A stretch of 64,000 nucleotides of DNA from an uncultured Trichococcus sp. (lineage in GTDB: Bacteria; Bacillota; Bacilli; Lactobacillales; Aerococcaceae), in contig NZ_OY764015.1 of the NCBI RefSeq assembly GCF_963667775.1, forward strand, positions 3,251,643 through 3,315,642. Direction: 5' to 3'. Shown in pieces: positions 1-8,976 of this stretch. Both the position numbers and the translations under genes were made by a program. The stretch's first letter is position 1. Every line of letters starts with the position of its first letter. The notes below the pieces were generated by a model. The model had not been told where the DNA came from. It saw only the letters and a program-made list of their open reading frames with translations, and searched no databases.

Positions 1-1242
1 CATACAGAGCGCAAGATGATCACGTCCTTATTCGAAATCGTCCAAGTGTTCGGGAAAGCACCATACGGTTGGCGCGAGGACGACATTTTGGTCAGCTTGA
101 TCCGTTTGTTGAAGGACGAAAAAATTCTGTTCAAATCCAGCGGCAACACGATGAACATTCATGATGCCATGTTCCCAAGAACCATCAAACAAAATCCATC
201 GCAAGCGAAAATCATGGTCGAGAAACGTACAGTCATCGGCGAAGAACTGATCCGCAATGCGAAAGTAATCGCGAAAGAAATGTACGGGAAAAATCTGGTG
301 TCCGAAAAAGAAGATGAGTTGAAAGAAGAAACGATGCGTTTATTTGTCGGTACCCAAAAGACAATGGCAAACTTACAGGAAGAATATCGTCACCGCAGCT
401 ATCCTGGCGAAAAGGAAATCGAAGCGTTATTGCAGACGCTGAAAGAAATTCTCAAGTATCAGGATGCCGATCAATTCTTCAGATGCCTGTTTGACAAGCG
501 TGACGAGTTGTTGGATCTGTACGATGATATCCAACCTGTCCAAGCCTTCTTCGAATCCCAAAAACCGGTGTTCGATACCAGCTTCAAGCTGCGCAAACGC
601 TATGAAATCGATAAAGATTTGCTGCAGACTGCCGAAGCAAAAACTGCCGGTCAGCGCATCTCGGAAATATTGGCGATGAGCATGCCGTATGACTTCATTA
701 AAGAATTGCCGGATCTGAATATGCAGTACGAGCAAGCATTGATTGCAGAATTGGATAAAGAATCCGACCCCCTGCTTGAAGTGATCCAACAAAAAGTGGC
801 TACCTTGGAGGACACCATTACAGCGATGGAAACAGTCAGAGCCAAATTTGAACCGGTCATCAAAGAGCGTTTCACGCTTTTGAAGAGCAAGATATTGACT
901 GCGGAAACTCTGACGGATCTTTTCTCCTATCGGTCACAAATCGATCATTTGACACAACTGTTAAGCACGCAAATCAATGATTTCATCTCGAAAATACAGC
1001 CTAAGCCTGTCCCGCCTATACCTGTATCTCCGAAACCACCAATTGACGGTGGAGGTGGTCCGGTTGTTGTGGATCCAGTAACTCCAGTAACCAAGACACC
1101 GGAATTTGTGCATAAAAACAAACTGATTCCGCTGAATTTCGAGAAAATCGAAACGGAAGCAGAGCTGAATGACTTGTTGGCTGCCATCCACGACGAACTG
1201 GAAAAAGTTCTCGAACAAGGCAAAACCATTCGTTTCATCTAA
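1..1242 (+). CDS. brxC: BREX P-loop protein BrxC, C-terminal part (5' end outside window)
   Basis: The reading frame is open from base 1, so only the last 413 residues are visible. The Walker motifs of this roughly 1200-residue ATPase lie outside the window. What remains is a helical, charged region, then a Pro/Gly-rich linker (about bases 1000-1110) and a short C-terminal tail. The call rests on resemblance of the remaining sequence (for example FGKAPYGWREDDI, DILFKSSGN-like segments) to BREX BrxC/PglY tails and on the position directly before pglX and pglZ, the conserved BREX order. BrxC is a core BREX component required for phage restriction in characterised systems. The stop codon lies 32 bases before the preferred pglX start, so the two genes are surely one transcript. 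brxA and brxB would be expected upstream. Confidence 0.85.
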   Translation, partial: HTERKMITSLFEIVQVFGKAPYGWREDDILVSLIRLLKDEKILFKSSGNTMNIHDAMFPRTIKQNPSQAKIMVEKRTVIGEELIRNAKVIAKEMYGKNLVSEKEDELKEETMRLFVGTQKTMANLQEEYRHRSYPGEKEIEALLQTLKEILKYQDADQFFRCLFDKRDELLDLYDDIQPVQAFFESQKPVFDTSFKLRKRYEIDKDLLQTAEAKTAGQRISEILAMSMPYDFIKELPDLNMQYEQALIAELDKESDPLLEVIQQKVATLEDTITAMETVRAKFEPVIKERFTLLKSKILTAETLTDLFSYRSQIDHLTQLLSTQINDFISKIQPKPVPPIPVSPKPPIDGGGGPVVVDPVTPVTKTPEFVHKNKLIPLNFEKIETEAELNDLLAAIHDELEKVLEQGKTIRFI

Positions 1243-1274
1243 TGATTAAAAATTGCAACAAAGTGAGGGTAACA

Positions 1275-4200
1275 ATGGATAATACAGCATTAAAGAAATT
1301 TGCAGTTAGTGCCCGACACAAAATAACAACTGGTGTCCGCAATCGTGCGGCCCAGTTTGGTATTACCGCCCAAGGGATTGCACCTATCCAATCCCTTGCT
1401 GACGGTTTTATCGTAAATGGACACATTTTTGATAACAAGACGCAAACGCAATATGAACATCTGCGCAGAAGAGTAGAGATTGATGGCTACGAAGCAGTTA
1501 TGGAGACGGCAAGTTATACTTGGTTCAATCGTCTGGTCGCCTTGCGTTTCATGGAAGTCCATGATTACTTGCCGATCCGAACGCGCATTTTATCGTCTTT
1601 GAAGGCGAATAAAGTGGAGCCGGATGCGGTTACGGAAGTCCTGCAACTGGTTGAGGAATTGTCGCTTGATAAGGAACTGATCTATCACTTACAAGATACG
1701 CATAATACCAACGAATTATTTAAATACATCATCGAAAAACAAGGGATACAACTGGAAAAAATGTTGCCGAATGTTTTTTCGCCAGTGGAAGGAGATTTCT
1801 ATCTGCTGCTACCGAATGATTTGTTGCAGGACAACGGCATCATCAGGGACTTGATTACGCTTATCCCTGAAGAAGCATGGGATGATATCGAAATCGTTGG
1901 GTGGTTGTATCAATTCTATGTTTCCGAAGAAAAAGACCAGATCTTTTCGGACTTGAAGAAGAACAAGAAAATCGGCAAACAATCGATAGGACCCGCTACA
2001 CAACTGTTCACGCCTAAATGGATCGTTGAGTATCTGGTCGATAATTCTTTGGGGCGCCTGTGGCTAGAGAATAATGCATCCAGCAATCTGAAGGATAAAC
2101 TGCATTACTATTTGGATGCAGCCGAACAAACACCGGAAGTTATGGAACAATTGGCAGCCCTAAAGTATGAGAGTTTGAAACCGGAAGACATCAAAGTGAT
2201 GGATCCCGCTATGGGGTCTGGACATATGCTGCTGCATGCCTTTGATGTTCTTCGTGAAATCTATCTGGAACGAGGATACAATCCAAGAGAAATTCCGCAA
2301 TTGATTGTGGAAAATAATCTGTATGGAATGGATATCGATAAACGCGCAGCACAATTAGCTTCATTCGCAATCGCCATGAAGGCTCGTTCCTATGACAGAC
2401 GCTTCTTCAGCAGAGAAGTTACGTTTAATCTGATTGGATTTGAGGAAAGCAATGGGTTAGCATTATTCCACAATACATCTTTACCTAATGAAGATGACGT
2501 AAATGCGGCACTAGAAAATCTGTATGCTCAATTTTTTGATGCAAGGATATATGGTTCTATTCTAAAATTTGAATTCATTGATGTGGAGCTTATAGAAGAA
2601 GCTATCAAACAGTTAAGAACTAGCCGTGTTGAAGATATCATAGCTCAAGGCTATTTAAATTTTGAGGTTCCTATTATTGAAGAACTTCTTGAACAATATA
2701 GATTGCTAACAATGAAATATGATATTGTTGTGACGAATCCGCCGTATATGGGTGGAAAAGGTATGGATGAAAAACTTGATAAATATGTTAAAAAACATTA
2801 TCCAAATACAAAATCAGATTTATATGCAGTTTTTATGGATGTATCAATAATTGTGACACAAAAATATGGTTACTATGGAATGATTAATCAACATTCTTGG
2901 ATGTTTCTATCATCATTTGAAAATTTAAGAGAAAATATTATTCGGAATCAGACAATAGTAAATATGTTGCATACAGGGACCAGAACTTTCCCGGAAATAG
3001 GGGGAGAAGTTGTTCAGAATACTGCGTTTATAGTTAAAAATTTTTTGCTTGATTTATATAAAGGTCGCTACGTTCGATTAGTTTCTTTCACCAATACTGA
3101 TGAGAAAGCAAGAAATATAATGAATGAAGATTGTACTTACTACAGAAACCAAAATAAATTTAAAAGCATTCCAAGTTGTCCAATAGCGTATTGGGCAAGT
3201 GAGAAAGTATTTGATATATTTTCTAGTAGCTTAAAAATTGATGATATAGGACATGCCAAAAAAGGTTTAGATACCAGTAAGAATGATATTTTTTTAAGAG
3301 GATGGCATGAAATAGACATTAATCTCAAAGGAGAAAAATGGGTTCCATTAAATAAGGGGGGCCAATTTAGAAAATGGTATGGGAATCAGTATTATGTAAT
3401 AGATTGGGAAGAAAATGGTAAAAAACTTAAAAATTATAAATCTTCAAATATAAGAAATGAAAAATTTTACTTTAAAGAAGGAATAACATGGTCAGACTTA
3501 ACCAGTGGAGATTTTGGAGCACGTTATTTTCCAGAAGGTTTTATTTTTGAAGCTACTGGACCATCTTTTTTTAGTGAAGACCTAGAAAATACACTTGGCT
3601 ATTTTAATAGTAAAGTATTTAATTTTTTAGCAAAATACACGATGTCAACTATGCACTATACGAATGGTAGTGTTGCAAAAATGCCATATAAAGAATTTGA
3701 TGTAGATATACAATCTACAGTTTGTGAAAATATAAGTATTTCTAAAAATGATTGGAACTCATTTGAAACCTCATGGGATTTTGAAAAACATCCTCTGATA
3801 ATTGATTCAGAACGTTATTCAACAATTTTCGAAGCGTATGCAAATTGGAATGCTATTGCAGAAGAACGATTCAACCAATTAAAATCCAACGAAGAAGAAC
3901 TGAACCGCATTTTCATAGAGATTTATGACTTGCAAGATGAACTGACTCCAGAAGTCGAAGACAAAGACGTCACCGTTCGTAAAGCAGAGGTCGATCGTGA
4001 TGTCCGCAGCTTCTTGTCTTATTTGGTCGGTGTAATATTCGGTCGATACCGCTTGGATAAACCAGGTCTTGCCTTTGCGGGTGGTGAATTCAACCTTGAT
4101 GAATTTGGTTCGTACAAACCGGATAAGGATAATATCATACCGATTACAGCTGAACATTATTTTGAAGATGATATCGTTTCGAAGATTACAGAATTGGTTG

Positions 4201-4748
4201 CGATCATTTATGGCAAGGATACATTGAATGAAAACCTGCAGTTCATCGCAACGCATTTGGGGATGAAGGAATCCGAGACAGCTGAAGACACGATCCGCCG
4301 TTATTTCATGAAGGATTTCTACAAGGATCATCTGAAGATTTACCAAAAGCGTCCGATTTATTGGCAGTTCAGCAGCGGGAAGAAGGGCGCCTTCAAGGGC
4401 TTGATGTATCTGCACCGTTATGATAAATACACGTTGGCGCGTATCCGTACCGACTATGTCTTGAAATTGACGACTACCTTGAACCAACTGATCGAACATG
4501 CGCAGGTCATCATCGACGGCAATGTTTCCGCTAAAGAAGTGGCGCGTGCGCGAAAGGAAAGAGAAGCTTATGAAGCGCAACTGCAGGAGTTGCGCGAATA
4601 CGATCTGATTCTGAAACAGTTGGCCGATCAGGAAATCGATTTGGATTTGGACGATGGCGTAAAAGTGAACTATGCCAAATTTCAGGACATCCCGTTTAAG
4701 AAAGACAATGGCCGTTCTGATAAAAAAAATCTATTCGAAAAAATCTAA
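1275..4748 (+). CDS. pglX: BREX adenine-specific DNA methyltransferase PglX
   Basis: A protein of 1157 residues, the usual size of BREX-1 type PglX. The SAM-binding motif is DPAMGSG at about residues 310-316 and the catalytic motif NPPY starts at residue 488, giving an N6-adenine methyltransferase. PglX methylates the asymmetric BREX site on host DNA and takes part in blocking unmodified phage. I chose ATG 1275 because GAGGGT precedes it; an upstream ATG at 1242 overlaps the brxC stop but lacks a good ribosome site. Base composition changes sharply: about 2450-3870 is much richer in A+T than both ends of the gene. That stretch includes the NPPY motif and the probable target-recognition domain, which suggests exchange of the specificity module. 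A terminator follows immediately. Confidence 0.93.
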   Translation: MDNTALKKFAVSARHKITTGVRNRAAQFGITAQGIAPIQSLADGFIVNGHIFDNKTQTQYEHLRRRVEIDGYEAVMETASYTWFNRLVALRFMEVHDYLPIRTRILSSLKANKVEPDAVTEVLQLVEELSLDKELIYHLQDTHNTNELFKYIIEKQGIQLEKMLPNVFSPVEGDFYLLLPNDLLQDNGIIRDLITLIPEEAWDDIEIVGWLYQFYVSEEKDQIFSDLKKNKKIGKQSIGPATQLFTPKWIVEYLVDNSLGRLWLENNASSNLKDKLHYYLDAAEQTPEVMEQLAALKYESLKPEDIKVMDPAMGSGHMLLHAFDVLREIYLERGYNPREIPQLIVENNLYGMDIDKRAAQLASFAIAMKARSYDRRFFSREVTFNLIGFEESNGLALFHNTSLPNEDDVNAALENLYAQFFDARIYGSILKFEFIDVELIEEAIKQLRTSRVEDIIAQGYLNFEVPIIEELLEQYRLLTMKYDIVVTNPPYMGGKGMDEKLDKYVKKHYPNTKSDLYAVFMDVSIIVTQKYGYYGMINQHSWMFLSSFENLRENIIRNQTIVNMLHTGTRTFPEIGGEVVQNTAFIVKNFLLDLYKGRYVRLVSFTNTDEKARNIMNEDCTYYRNQNKFKSIPSCPIAYWASEKVFDIFSSSLKIDDIGHAKKGLDTSKNDIFLRGWHEIDINLKGEKWVPLNKGGQFRKWYGNQYYVIDWEENGKKLKNYKSSNIRNEKFYFKEGITWSDLTSGDFGARYFPEGFIFEATGPSFFSEDLENTLGYFNSKVFNFLAKYTMSTMHYTNGSVAKMPYKEFDVDIQSTVCENISISKNDWNSFETSWDFEKHPLIIDSERYSTIFEAYANWNAIAEERFNQLKSNEEELNRIFIEIYDLQDELTPEVEDKDVTVRKAEVDRDVRSFLSYLVGVIFGRYRLDKPGLAFAGGEFNLDEFGSYKPDKDNIIPITAEHYFEDDIVSKITELVAIIYGKDTLNENLQFIATHLGMKESETAEDTIRRYFMKDFYKDHLKIYQKRPIYWQFSSGKKGAFKGLMYLHRYDKYTLARIRTDYVLKLTTTLNQLIEHAQVIIDGNVSAKEVARARKEREAYEAQLQELREYDLILKQLADQEIDLDLDDGVKVNYAKFQDIPFKKDNGRSDKKNLFEKI

Positions 4749-4754
4749 TAATAG

Positions 4755-4801
4755 AAAAAGTTGCCAAGAGGGAAAAATGTTTCCTTTTGGCAACTTTTTT
4801 G
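4755..4801 (+). terminator. Rho-independent terminator after pglX
   Basis: The stem AAAAAGTTGCC pairs with GGCAACTTTTT and ends in a run of T. It separates the brxC-pglX transcript from pglZ, which has its own promoter-like sequence. Confidence 0.85.
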
Positions 4802-4843
4802 TATTTGCTAACTGGTGGATGTGACATTTTGGCAACAATAGAA

Positions 4844-4872
4844 TTGTGGTTCGCTCCCGTTTGCTATAAGAT
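4844..4872 (+). promoter_or_regulatory. Probable pglZ promoter
   Basis: TTGTGG, a 17-base spacer and TAAGAT lie between the pglX terminator and the GAGGGG ribosome site of pglZ. The elements are imperfect, but a promoter is needed here because of the terminator upstream. Confidence 0.5.
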
Positions 4873-4899
4873 AAAGGGAGATATTTTTTTGAGGGGATA

Positions 4900-7449
4900 A
4901 TGGACATGTATGAAGCAGAAAAAAGGTTGCAGGAAGTTTTTCAGCAACCACTAAAGGATTATCAGAAACGCCGCATCGTCTTCTGGTATGATAAATCCCA
5001 ATCATTTTCGGATGAACTGAAGGAATATCAACTGGAGGATTTGTTGGTGTTGCGCTGCGATGACCAGCATTATTTTGAAACGAAGTATTTGGTGGAACAT
5101 GTGCATCCCGAACAGAACGTACTCATCTATTTTGAGCATGAGCGGCCGGAGAACGAAAAGAATCCGTTGTTGGATATGTATTTTTACAGCCAAGAATTTA
5201 AAATGGACCCCATGGAGAATCTGAAGGATGAATTGGGCATCCGGTTTGAGGCAAGTGATGTGTTCTTCAAATCCTATCAATTGTTTTTTAATAATAAACA
5301 ACGCCGCAAACAATTTGTGAACGTGTTGGCGGAGAAACAAGATATCACCGAAATGGATTTGGAACTTGCGATACTGTGTGTGTTGACCAAGACAAAGGAA
5401 TTGCATCCTTTCGGCGTCTTTCGCTCACTCTTCACGGAGTACGGAAGCGGCCAGGACAATCTTTGGCAACAAGTGGTCAAGTTCGGCAGGCCGGCCGCTT
5501 TTTGGCAATTGGCTAAATTATCCTTCGGTTATGTGCAGGAAACGCCAAGCATCGCCACTTTATGCCAAGCTGTATTCCAAACGAAGTTGCATGCAGAGTT
5601 CGAAGGGAAAATCCCGGCGAATTGGGAGAAGCAGTTGCTGAGACAAGCGAATAACTGCGTCGTATTCCTGAACCGCTGGATGAACCTGCGCGACGAACAG
5701 GGCAGCTACAACCGGCTATCTGATGTACTGTTCGAAGACTTGCAGATCGTGAAGTGGATGAAAAACAAGCCGGCGAAATGGTTGGCGCAGTCAGATACGT
5801 TCCAAGCTTTTGATAAGCAACTGGTAGAAGGCATCGCTGTGCAATTGGCGGAAGGCGCTATCCTATTTGATGAATTCGAGAACATCATCTTGAACCGTCG
5901 CGCGTCCTATTGGTTTGATTCCTTCGGTAATGAGTATGAAGCTTTGCTGGCGGCCAGCCGCTTGCTGAAGCAAATTCATTTGATTGAAAAGGAAGGGTTC
6001 CCTTATCAGAAAGAGGCATTCTGGAAAAGCTATCAGGAACGCTATTATCAATTGGATAGCTATTATCGCCAATTCTACGTTGCCTTTGACAAAGGGAGCG
6101 CGTTGTCCGATGCTTTTGCGGACTTGCGCATGACGGTAGAAAACTATTACAAGAATGGTTTTCTTGCCAAATTGGCCGAGACTTGGATGACCTTCTTCAA
6201 AGATGCGACTGCTTTTTCGGTTGAGAATACCTTGAAGCAGGAGCGTTTTTACAAAGATTGGGTCAGTCCCTATGCTGTAAAAGAAAACCGGATCTTCGTG
6301 ATCATTTCGGATGCCTTGCGCTATGAAGTAGCCGTAGAGTTGGGCCAACAACTGGAGGCAAGTATGCACTACAATGTGACGACACACGCGTTACAGGGGG
6401 TCGTTCCGTCCTACACGGAACTGGGCATGGCAAGTCTCCTGCCGCATCATCAGTTAAGCCTGTCCGCAGCCGGCGAGGTTGTTGCCGATGAAATGGGCAC
6501 AAAAGGCCTGCACCAACGGAATGCCGTCTTGGAAGCCAAGTTGGGTGTAGACAGAGCGAAGGCCGTCGATGCCAAAGCAGTATTGAACAGTTCCAGAAGC
6601 GAACTGCGGGAAATGTTTAAAGGCAGCAACTCAATCTACTACATCTATCACAATACGATTGATGCAATCGGGGACCATGCCGCCAGCGAAAGCCATGTCT
6701 TCGAGGCTGTCGAACTTGCACAGCAGGAACTGATTCGATTGATCGACAAACTCTTCAACGGAGTCAGTGCCGTTCGCTTCCTTGTGACGGCGGATCACGG
6801 CTTCCTTTATACGCGGGATACCTTGCGTACGTTGGATAAAGTGAATGCCGATAGAACGGATGTCATCGCCTCGAACCGTCGTTTCTTCACGAATCGGGAA
6901 GCTGACAGCCAGAATCCGGGATTGCTGGATTTCAAAGTGGATGCCTTGGCGGATGAAGATGTGTATGTTCATATACCAAGGGGGGCCGCTCGATTAGCTA
7001 TTCAAGGCGGCGGATCCAACTTTGTCCACGGTGGTATTTTGCCTCAGGAAGTGATGATACCTGTCTTGGATATCACGACGGAGCGCGGCAAGGAAATGCA
7101 TAAATCAGTGGATGTGCAATTGATCAGCAACACCGACCGCATCACGAACATCGTTACCTACCTTGATTTCCTACAGGTACAAGCTGTTTCAGTGGAACGA
7201 AGGGCAAGGAAAGTGAAACTGTACTTCAGCGATGGGATGGATAATCTTATTTCCAATGAAGTCACGCTATTGGCGGATTCGCCCAATGAACAGGCCATTG
7301 ATCGGATGGTTCGTGAGAAATTTGTCTTGATGAGCCAAGCCTATGATCTGCTCAGCGAGTACCAATTCATCATGATTGATCTGGAAACAGGAGAAGAAAT
7401 CAACCGCAAGAAATTTGTGATTGATTTGCCGGATGCAGGATTATTTTAA
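4900..7449 (+). CDS. pglZ: BREX alkaline-phosphatase-fold protein PglZ (type A)
   Basis: An 849-residue protein whose central segment matches the PglZ domain: a metal-binding motif FVIISDALRYE in the alkaline phosphatase fold (about residues 466-476) and FLVTADHGFLY further on (about residues 627-637), the DHGF being typical. PglZ is the hallmark protein of all BREX/Pgl phage-defence systems and acts with PglX and BrxC; its enzymatic role is not settled. The start is ATG 4900 with GAGGGG six bases upstream. In type 1 BREX the next gene would be brxL. Here the next element is instead a tracrRNA, and the BREX-linked brxD and brxHI appear only after 12 kb of CRISPR-Cas and hicBA sequence. Confidence 0.93.
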   Translation: MDMYEAEKRLQEVFQQPLKDYQKRRIVFWYDKSQSFSDELKEYQLEDLLVLRCDDQHYFETKYLVEHVHPEQNVLIYFEHERPENEKNPLLDMYFYSQEFKMDPMENLKDELGIRFEASDVFFKSYQLFFNNKQRRKQFVNVLAEKQDITEMDLELAILCVLTKTKELHPFGVFRSLFTEYGSGQDNLWQQVVKFGRPAAFWQLAKLSFGYVQETPSIATLCQAVFQTKLHAEFEGKIPANWEKQLLRQANNCVVFLNRWMNLRDEQGSYNRLSDVLFEDLQIVKWMKNKPAKWLAQSDTFQAFDKQLVEGIAVQLAEGAILFDEFENIILNRRASYWFDSFGNEYEALLAASRLLKQIHLIEKEGFPYQKEAFWKSYQERYYQLDSYYRQFYVAFDKGSALSDAFADLRMTVENYYKNGFLAKLAETWMTFFKDATAFSVENTLKQERFYKDWVSPYAVKENRIFVIISDALRYEVAVELGQQLEASMHYNVTTHALQGVVPSYTELGMASLLPHHQLSLSAAGEVVADEMGTKGLHQRNAVLEAKLGVDRAKAVDAKAVLNSSRSELREMFKGSNSIYYIYHNTIDAIGDHAASESHVFEAVELAQQELIRLIDKLFNGVSAVRFLVTADHGFLYTRDTLRTLDKVNADRTDVIASNRRFFTNREADSQNPGLLDFKVDALADEDVYVHIPRGAARLAIQGGGSNFVHGGILPQEVMIPVLDITTERGKEMHKSVDVQLISNTDRITNIVTYLDFLQVQAVSVERRARKVKLYFSDGMDNLISNEVTLLADSPNEQAIDRMVREKFVLMSQAYDLLSEYQFIMIDLETGEEINRKKFVIDLPDAGLF

Positions 7450-7492
7450 TAACACTGTTTAAATTTTTGGATAATAAAGTTTAAGAAAGTGT

Positions 7493-7521
7493 TTGCATTT
7501 CATTGGATAGTAGGTTATAGT
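7493..7521 (+). promoter_or_regulatory. tracrRNA promoter
   Basis: TTGCAT and TATAGT are separated by exactly 17 bases, placing the transcript start near 7528, just before the anti-repeat. Confidence 0.8.
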
Positions 7522-7527
7522 TTGTTT

Positions 7528-7632
7528 ATAAAGTTTTAGCCGACTTTATAAGGAAATTATAGTAAGAGCTCCCTTCGGGGACTCTCGCAAAGCTCTAACC
7601 CCAGTTTCTTCGGAAGCTGGGGTTATCTTTTT
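7528..7632 (+). ncRNA. tracrRNA of the type II-C CRISPR system
   Basis: The transcript would start near 7528. An anti-repeat occupies 7534-7563 and reads almost the same as the last 30 bases of the plus-strand array repeat, with four differences. Paired with the reverse-complement crRNA repeat these become two mismatches and two G-U pairs, a good duplex. After it come an AGAGCT...AGCTCT stem (7565-7596) containing a nested GGG/CCC hairpin with a TTCG loop, and then the terminator hairpin. Because the anti-repeat must be complementary to crRNA, the array must be read from the minus strand. The gene is unusual in being separated from cas9 by an unrelated fic gene. Confidence 0.88.
7597..7632 (+). 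terminator. tracrRNA terminator hairpin
   Basis: A twelve-pair stem starting AACCCCAG and closing CTGGGGTT around a TTCG tetraloop, followed by ATCTTTTT. It is both the 3' structure of tracrRNA and its terminator. Confidence 0.9.
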
Positions 7633-7730
7633 GGGTTTTATTGAAAAATAAAGTCAAAAAATTCAAAAAATTGACTTTATATGTTTTGTTGAGTAAAATA
7701 AATTGGAATAATGATTTTAGGAGGGGGATC

Positions 7731-8852
7731 ATGGCAAGAAGAGGAATAGCTAAATTACCAATCGTTGTATCAACCGAAAAGGCGCTTGAAATTTTCCAGT
7801 TGTTGGCAGATGTAAACAGAAAGATAGGTCGCATGAAAAGTGAATTTAGTCATTCCGTTGTGAATGACTCAGTCGTTAACATGTTTTCTTTGAAAGAATC
7901 AGTCCAGTCAACCAGAATAGAAGGAACGCAAGTTACATTTACGGATATGGTAGAAGAAAGAGGCGAAAAAAATCCGAGTTGGGAAAGAATTGAGGTGCTC
8001 AATTATCAAGAAGCTTTACAACAAGGCTCTTCAAGTATAAGGTCAGGTTATCCCATCAGCACACGTCTAATTAAGGAATTGCACCGAATATTAATGGAGA
8101 ACGCTAGAGGGGCGAATGCCTCTGGAGGGGAATTCCGGAAAATTCAAAACTTCATTGGACCAACAAACCGGATAGAAGATGCAGTCTATATTCCTGTTGA
8201 TGCAAATGAAATAGATAGCTATATGGAAAATTTAGAATTTTATATAAACGGAACCTCGCATAGTAGTTTTAGAAAATTCAACAAAATGGACGGATTCGTT
8301 TTTGATGAGGAATGTGATCCAATCATTAAAGCTGCTGTTATGCACGCTCAATTCGAATCGATCCATCCTTTTTTGGATGGCAACGGCAGGTTAGGAAGAA
8401 TCTTAATCGCCTTAATAGCGATAAAAGAGGATTTAGTTGATGTCCCGGTATTCTTTGTCAGTGAAGAATTGGAAAAGGAGCGCGCTCGTTACTACGATTT
8501 GCTTAATGGTGTTAGAGGGGACAATCCTGATTGGTATGCATGGATTAAGTTCTTCATTACAGCATGTGCCCGAATGACAGACACGCTCTTAAGCAAATTG
8601 AAAGCTGCAGAGGATTTGGCTTTAAAAGGACTGAAATTATGTACGCTTGAGTCTGAAAAAAACATTTGGTTATATACTTTTTCTGATCCTTATACAACTG
8701 CAGCGCGCGTTGCAGAAAATTTGAGCATGTCCCCTGCAACTGCTCGTAAAGGATTGAGAGCTCTATCTGATGCAGGCCTTTTGTACGCGGATGAGAGCAC
8801 GATCAGGAACAGGAAGTATCGCAACTATGATTTGATGAGGATTTTGGACTGA
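7731..8852 (+). CDS. Fic family protein with C-terminal winged helix
   Basis: A 373-residue protein starting at ATG 7731 behind AGGAGGGGG; a possible TTG at 7641 lies in the tracrRNA terminator tail and is not used. The Fic catalytic motif HPFLDGNGRLGR starts at H212. An N-terminal STRIEG (residues 60-65) fits the [S/T]xxxE[G/N] inhibitory motif of self-inhibited Fic proteins. The C-terminus carries a helix-turn-helix-like segment (SMSPATARKGLRALSDAG). Fic enzymes generally transfer AMP from ATP to protein hydroxyls, and this Fic-HTH architecture is widespread. It lies between tracrRNA and cas9, with its own terminator, inside a defence island. A toxin-like or regulatory role is possible but not shown. 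Confidence 0.9.
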   Translation: MARRGIAKLPIVVSTEKALEIFQLLADVNRKIGRMKSEFSHSVVNDSVVNMFSLKESVQSTRIEGTQVTFTDMVEERGEKNPSWERIEVLNYQEALQQGSSSIRSGYPISTRLIKELHRILMENARGANASGGEFRKIQNFIGPTNRIEDAVYIPVDANEIDSYMENLEFYINGTSHSSFRKFNKMDGFVFDEECDPIIKAAVMHAQFESIHPFLDGNGRLGRILIALIAIKEDLVDVPVFFVSEELEKERARYYDLLNGVRGDNPDWYAWIKFFITACARMTDTLLSKLKAAEDLALKGLKLCTLESEKNIWLYTFSDPYTTAARVAENLSMSPATARKGLRALSDAGLLYADESTIRNRKYRNYDLMRILD

Positions 8853-8869
8853 ATAAATATCGCTTTGGA

Positions 8870-8905
8870 CAACAGAGGCTTTCTTCGGAGGCCTTTTTTT
8901 TGTTG
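8870..8905 (+). terminator. Terminator after fic
   Basis: An AGGCTT/AGGCCT stem within flanking ACAACA...TGTTGT, with a run of eight T. It isolates fic from the cas operon. Confidence 0.75.
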
Positions 8906-8931
8906 TATAAAACGTTTTCTTTTGGTACGAT
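8903..8931 (+). promoter_or_regulatory. Probable cas9-cas1-cas2 promoter
   Basis: TTGTAT, 17 bases, TACGAT, located after the fic terminator and 45 bases before the cas9 start. Confidence 0.55.
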
Positions 8932-8976
8932 AATATTAAAATATTGACATGAATTGAAGAATCAGGAGGCCTTTAA

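Noticed and set aside
7641-7730. Longer Fic protein starting at TTG 7641
   Set aside because: The start lies in the tail of the tracrRNA terminator and has no ribosome site; ATG 7731 has AGGAGGGGG.
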